Positions 60,035-64,000 of a DNA stretch of 64,000 nt are shown here, piece after piece (the stretch's first letter is position 1; each line of letters opens with the position of its first letter). Under the pieces are notes generated by a model. It was not told where the DNA came from. It did not search any database and saw only the letters and a list, made by a program, of their open reading frames with translations. Both the position numbers and the translations under genes were made by a program. The stretch is from Muribaculum sp. Its GTDB lineage: Bacteria; Bacteroidota; Bacteroidia; Bacteroidales; Muribaculaceae. The DNA lies in assembly GCA_009775095.1 (NCBI GenBank), contig VSOZ01000017.1, positions 1 to 64,000 of the forward strand, read 5' to 3'.

Positions 60035-61507
60035 ATGACAACACAGACTACACTATTCAGTCCGCGCAACCTCAGCCTGATGATGGATCTTTATGAACTG
60101 ACCATGGCCAACGGCTACTTCACAGCCGGCATCAAAGACACTCGGGCGGTGTTTGATCTTTTTTATCGTTCCAATCCGGACGACGGAGGTTTTGCCATAT
60201 TTGCCGGGCTTGAGCAGGCTCTTGATTATATAGAGCATATACACTTTGACCGCGATGACATAGAATATCTGCGGTCGCTCGGACTTTTCTCCGCCGAATT
60301 TCTCGACTATCTTGCTACATTCCGCTTCACAGGCGATATATATGCCATTGACGAGGGCACGGTAGTGTATCCAAACGAACCGCTTGTTACTGTTGTGGCT
60401 CCGCTTATCGAAGCGCAGATAATAGAGACTGCCATGTTGTCGCAGATCAATCATCAGTCGCTCATAGCCACGAAAGCCAACCGCATAGTACGGGCCGCTC
60501 AGGGCCGCATGGTGTCAGACATGGGAGCCCGACGCGCCCACAATGCCGACGCGGCCGTATATGGAGCCCGCGCAGCCTACATAGGCGGGGTGGAGACCAC
60601 GGCTACCCTGCTTGCCGGCAAAATGTTCGGCATACCTGTTACGGGTACCATGGCCCACAGCTGGATCATGTCATTTGCGAGCGAGTATGAGGCGTTTAAG
60701 ATCTATGCGCAGGTATACGGCAGCAATTCAGTATTTCTTGTCGACACATACAACACCCTGAAGTCGGGACTGCCCAATGCCATAAAAGTGGCTCACGACA
60801 TACTGCTACCGGCAGGTCATAAACTTAAAGGCATACGTATCGACTCGGGCGACATAGCCTATCTGTCAAAGGAAGCCCGCCGCATGCTTGACGAGGCCGG
60901 CCTTGAAGACTGCAGTATCATAGCATCAAACAGCCTTGACGAGTTCACCATAAGGTCGATTATATCGCAGGGTGGATGTGTGGATATTTTCGGTGTGGGA
61001 GAACGGCTTATCACATCCAAAAGCGACTCCACATTTGGAGGAGTATACAAGTTGACCGCACTTGAAGATAACGGGCGATGGATACCTAAGATAAAGGTGT
61101 CGGACAATGTGGTAAAAATCACCAACCCCGGGCGTAAGGATCTTTACAGAGTCTATGACGCCGACGGCAAGAGCATAGCAGAACTGATAGCCGACCATGG
61201 CGAACCGGTAAACGGTGCGGTGCCGGAGCTTGTAAGCGCCGATCGCCCGTGGCAGACCCTCGACTTCTTGGGCTGCACTTTCAAGAAGCTGCAACATCAA
61301 GTGGTAGACGGCGGAAAACGCATGTCGCAACCGCTTCCGTTATCACAACTGCAGGACTATGTCAGAGAACAAATAATACGTGAAGTGCGCGAAGAGGAGC
61401 AACGCCTCGACAACCCCGACATCCACACCCTTGCCATGACCTCCGGTTACTATAACCGAAAACTGACCTTACTTAAAGAAGCCGAGGCCGGCCTCGGCGC
61501 GGAATGA
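60035..61507 (+). CDS. pncB: Nicotinate phosphoribosyltransferase
   Basis: 490 residues, long-form NAPRTase. It makes nicotinate mononucleotide from nicotinate and PRPP for NAD salvage. Family marks are LMMDLYELTMANGYF (residues ~14-28), TKANRIVRAAQGR (~146-158) with DMGARRAHNADAAVYGARAAYIGG (~162-185), the VTGTMAHSWIMSF block with catalytic His (~206), and IRIDSGDIAYLS (~270). The gene is divergent from the metal-efflux regulator. Confidence 0.95.
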   Translation: MTTQTTLFSPRNLSLMMDLYELTMANGYFTAGIKDTRAVFDLFYRSNPDDGGFAIFAGLEQALDYIEHIHFDRDDIEYLRSLGLFSAEFLDYLATFRFTGDIYAIDEGTVVYPNEPLVTVVAPLIEAQIIETAMLSQINHQSLIATKANRIVRAAQGRMVSDMGARRAHNADAAVYGARAAYIGGVETTATLLAGKMFGIPVTGTMAHSWIMSFASEYEAFKIYAQVYGSNSVFLVDTYNTLKSGLPNAIKVAHDILLPAGHKLKGIRIDSGDIAYLSKEARRMLDEAGLEDCSIIASNSLDEFTIRSIISQGGCVDIFGVGERLITSKSDSTFGGVYKLTALEDNGRWIPKIKVSDNVVKITNPGRKDLYRVYDADGKSIAELIADHGEPVNGAVPELVSADRPWQTLDFLGCTFKKLQHQVVDGGKRMSQPLPLSQLQDYVREQIIREVREEEQRLDNPDIHTLAMTSGYYNRKLTLLKEAEAGLGAE

Positions 61508-61577
61508 TGTCAAAAATAAGACGTAGCCTAATCAGAATTCAAGTTAAAGTATATTGTCGCTAAATAGGCGGCAATCT

Positions 61578-62945
61578 TCAAGCAAATAAGGTTCTGAAAG
61601 CCTCTTCGACTTTGGCAACCTCCACGATTTTGATTTTGAGGCGCGAGGTGTCGAAGCCTTTGGTGTTGTTGCGCGGTATGAGTATGGTGGAGAAACCGAG
61701 CTTTTCGGCTTCGAGTATGCGCTGCTCAACACGTGTCACAGGCCTTATCTCGCCCGACAACCCTACTTCACCCGACATACACACGTCGCGTGGCACCGCC
61801 ATATCGACATTGGATGACAATATCGAGCATATGACACTCAGATCAAGGGCCGGGTCGTTGACCTTAAGGCCACCCGCGATATTAAGAAATACGTCTTTCT
61901 GAGCGAGTTTGAAGCCTACACGCTTTTCAAGCACTGCGAGCAGCATGTTCATGCGTTTGGCATCGAAGCCCGTCACAGAACGCTGGGGAGTACCGTAGGC
62001 CGCAGTCGACACAAGCGCCTGAGTCTCGATAAGGAAAGGACGTATGCCTTCAAGCGTCACACCGATAGAAATTCCCGACAACTCCGCGTCATCGCTCTGC
62101 GACAAAAGCAGCTCGGAGGGGTTGGATACCTCACGGAGCCCTCGCTGCACCATCTCATATATACCCAGTTCGGATGTTGAGCCGAAACGGTTCTTTATGG
62201 AGCGCAATATGCGGTACATGTAGTGGCGGTCGCCCTCAAACTGCAGTACGGCGTCTACAATATGTTCAAGCACCTTCGGACCGGCTATGGAGCCCTCTTT
62301 GTTTATGTGGCCTACAAGAATGACCGGAGTGCCCGAGGACTTGGCGTAGCGCAACAGTTGCGCCGCACACTCCCTGACCTGACTCACACTGCCCGACGAC
62401 GACTCGATGGCGTCAGAAGCGATAGTTTGAATCGAGTCTACCACAAGTATCTCGGGCTTCAGTTTGTCGACATGGCTCATTATCGACTCGAGCGAGGTGT
62501 CGCACACGATGAAACAGTTGTCGCTCAGACGACCTATGCGGTCGGCCCTCATCTTCAGCTGGGCCGCGCTCTCCTCGCCGGAGACATAGAGTATGCGCTT
62601 GCCGCGTATCGACAGTATATTCTGCAAAACGAGGGTCGACTTGCCTATGCCCGGCTCGCCGCCGATAAGCACGATAGAGCCGGCCACAAGTCCCCCGCCG
62701 AGTACGCGGTTGAGCTCCTCGCTGGGCATGTGGATGCGGGTCTCGGTCTCCGTGACGATACCCGATATGGGCATGGGCACATTATCACGGGCGGGATCAA
62801 ATGTCGAGGACTTGCTCTTGCCCGAGGCTACGCGCTCCTCGACCATAGTGTTCCACTCACCGCAACCGGGACAACGCCCCACCCACTTTGACGATTCATT
62901 GCCGCAATTGCTGCATAACCAAATCGATTTTACCTGTTTTGCCAT
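61578..62945 (-). CDS. radA: DNA repair protein RadA
   Basis: 455 residues. The N-terminal zinc finger has Cys11, Cys14, Cys25 and Cys28. The RecA-like ATPase core has Walker A GGEPGIGKST (~95-104), Walker B ILVVDSIQ (~167), and the RadA-specific KNRFGSTSELG motif (~252-262). The C-terminal Lon-protease-like domain (~350-455) lacks catalytic function in this family. RadA promotes branch migration in recombination repair. It starts 7 nt after the stop of the SpoU methyltransferase gene. Confidence 0.96.
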   Translation of the reverse strand: MAKQVKSIWLCSNCGNESSKWVGRCPGCGEWNTMVEERVASGKSKSSTFDPARDNVPMPISGIVTETETRIHMPSEELNRVLGGGLVAGSIVLIGGEPGIGKSTLVLQNILSIRGKRILYVSGEESAAQLKMRADRIGRLSDNCFIVCDTSLESIMSHVDKLKPEILVVDSIQTIASDAIESSSGSVSQVRECAAQLLRYAKSSGTPVILVGHINKEGSIAGPKVLEHIVDAVLQFEGDRHYMYRILRSIKNRFGSTSELGIYEMVQRGLREVSNPSELLLSQSDDAELSGISIGVTLEGIRPFLIETQALVSTAAYGTPQRSVTGFDAKRMNMLLAVLEKRVGFKLAQKDVFLNIAGGLKVNDPALDLSVICSILSSNVDMAVPRDVCMSGEVGLSGEIRPVTRVEQRILEAEKLGFSTILIPRNNTKGFDTSRLKIKIVEVAKVEEAFRTLFA

Positions 62946-62952
62946 ATTTTTT

Positions 62953-63717
62953 TCAAGATAATTGGCGACGGCGAAACTCCGCTACGGTTATGGCGGTAGC
63001 CGTGCCGACGTTGAGCGACTCGCTCGTGGGGCGCGATGCGGGAAACGACGGTATGTAGAGCCGCCGGTCGACATATCGGGCTACGTCATCCGATATGCCC
63101 CGCCCCTCATTGCCCATGACAATGATGCCGGAGTCGCCGAGCGACGAAGAGTATATGTCGTCGCCGTCAAGAAACGTACCGTAGACCGGCTGACCGCATC
63201 CGGCCAAGAACTCCGGGAGATCGACGTAAACCGCCTTGACCCGCGATATGGCACCCATTGTGGCCTGTACCACCTTCGGATTGAAGCAGTCGACGGTGTC
63301 ATGCGAGCAGATTATAGTATCGATGCCGAACCAGTCGGCCACACGCATCACAGTGCCGAGGTTGCCGGGGTCCTGAAGTCGGTCCAGAGCTATGACAAGG
63401 CGTCCGGCGATATCAGCCGGAATTATATCATAAATCGGGCGCTCGTAGACGGCTATGACCTGCGGAGGCGTCGACAGATGGCTCATGCGCTCCAGATCGG
63501 CGCGCTTGACAACGGTGATTTCGGCAGACCGTCCGAGGTCATGTCCATGCGCTTCAGCCCAAGCGGCGGTAGCAAATATCCACCGATAGGTAAAATCGCC
63601 GACAGTGTCGAGCACACACTTAGTGCCCTCGGCGACAAACAGCCCCTCGGCAGCCCTTACCCGCGGGTCATCGAGCGACGCCACGAGTTTGCGCACACGG
63701 TTGGTGAGCTCCTCCAT
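62953..63717 (-). CDS. SpoU/TrmH-family RNA methyltransferase
   Basis: 254 residues. An N-terminal substrate-binding-like domain (residues ~5-95; GLFVAEGTKCVLD) precedes the knotted SPOUT domain with motif 1 RLQDPGNLGTVMRVADWFG (~112-130), motif 2 GIIVMGNEGRGIS (~200-212) and motif 3 IPSFPASRPTSESLNVGTATAI (~222-243). It methylates a 2'-O-ribose in tRNA or 23S rRNA; the target cannot be named. It abuts the DsbD-like gene, whose TAG is immediately followed by its ATG. Confidence 0.92.
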   Translation of the reverse strand: MEELTNRVRKLVASLDDPRVRAAEGLFVAEGTKCVLDTVGDFTYRWIFATAAWAEAHGHDLGRSAEITVVKRADLERMSHLSTPPQVIAVYERPIYDIIPADIAGRLVIALDRLQDPGNLGTVMRVADWFGIDTIICSHDTVDCFNPKVVQATMGAISRVKAVYVDLPEFLAGCGQPVYGTFLDGDDIYSSSLGDSGIIVMGNEGRGISDDVARYVDRRLYIPSFPASRPTSESLNVGTATAITVAEFRRRQLS

Positions 63718-64000
63718 CTACTTGGTAAAATTCTTAATTCCCGTTTCAAGAAACTCCGTGAAACGCGGAATATTTTCATCATATGAGAATGGTCCTGACA
63801 GAAGTCGGCCCGCGGGGTCAAGCACCACATAATAGGGCTGAGCGTTTGCTTGGAATTTGTAGCGCTGAAGATAGCTCCAACGGTCGCCGTAAGTTTCAAG
63901 CACCACTTTCTTGCCATTTTCGGTTACGGTCTCCGGTGCGGGGAGTTTTTTCTTCTCGTCGACCATCAGTTTTATAACTACAAAATTGTCTTCAATCATA
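63718..64000 (-). CDS. C-terminal end of a DsbD-like/thioredoxin-fold protein (5' end outside window)
   Basis: The 94 visible residues match the C-terminal thioredoxin domain of the Bacteroidetes DsbD-type protein-disulfide reductase: VVIKLMVDEKKKLPAPETV, the insert ETYGDRWSYLQRYKFQANAQPYYVVLDP including the cis-Pro loop (Pro in QPYYVV), and a helical end FTEFLETGIKNFTK. The CxxC active site and the membrane domain would be upstream, beyond base 64000. The ATG at 63999 is probably an internal methionine. It is followed without a gap by the SpoU methyltransferase gene. Confidence 0.75.
   Translation of the reverse strand, partial: MIEDNFVVIKLMVDEKKKLPAPETVTENGKKVVLETYGDRWSYLQRYKFQANAQPYYVVLDPAGRLLSGPFSYDENIPRFTEFLETGIKNFTK

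Overview
The window looks like chromosome of a gut Bacteroidales bacterium, most likely a Muribaculaceae-type organism. The grounds are TAnnTTTG / TTTG promoter elements, near absence of Shine-Dalgarno sites, Bacteroidales-restricted families (DUF4251, DUF4827, DUF3244, BACON/BspA-type LRR lipoproteins, ExbB-ExbD-ExbD-TonB), Na+-NQR, a PPi-dependent phosphofructokinase, and GH97 and GH127 glycosidases. The family assignment is inference from gene content, not a database result. I found no rRNA, tRNA, CRISPR array or intact insertion sequence.

Layout. 1-5.5 kb: an envelope protein cut by the window edge, a DUF4251 lipoprotein, and a galactose operon (galK-galM-sugar nucleotidyltransferase) followed by an MBL-fold hydrolase. 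5.5-9.4 kb: an AT-richer accessory stretch with secreted/lipoproteins, a Crp-family regulator and a YhcG-type PDDEXK nuclease. 9.5-15.5 kb: hisS, umuDC and two tandem NSS sodium symporters. 15.5-21.8 kb: VanZ-like protein, TlpA-like thioredoxin, OmpA-like protein, a small acidic protein, and the exbB-exbD-exbD-tonB energy-coupling operon with a long structured leader. 21.9-27.9 kb: complete nqrABCDEF operon. 28-33.2 kb: small membrane protein-dxs-trkA-trkH operon. 33.2-37.8 kb: a possible small RNA, a two-component system, and a divergent TonB-dependent receptor with a duplicated 17-bp operator between them. 38-42 kb: pfp, a DUF4143 ATPase remnant, a NADAR protein and a dicarboxylate-type symporter. 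42.3-45.8 kb: nrnA-like, DUF4827 and glmM, then a YtxH-like small protein. 45.9-50.4 kb: a decayed GH97 glycosidase, GH127 beta-L-arabinofuranosidase, SGNH hydrolase and a beta-barrel protein. 50.7-53.3 kb: M16 peptidase, cyclophilin and a small conserved protein. 53.4-57.5 kb: a TPR/membrane regulator interrupted by one in-frame amber codon, followed by three secreted proteins. 57.7-60 kb: a metal-efflux locus in which both the permease and its AraC-type regulator carry CxxC metal-binding modules. 60-64 kb: pncB, radA, a SpoU RNA methyltransferase and the end of a DsbD-like protein.

How the genes fit together. Na+-NQR makes a sodium gradient that the NSS and DAACS symporters could use; ExbB/ExbD/TonB energises outer-membrane receptors such as the one at 35.8 kb; GH127 and the galactose operon feed sugar catabolism. 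The most interesting non-coding signals are an orphan promoter plus terminator (33.3 kb), an 81-bp repeated promoter cassette driving two unrelated operons (28.2 and 42.2 kb), GTAG-headed REP-like palindromes (27.9 and 50.7 kb), and nested operators at the metal locus.
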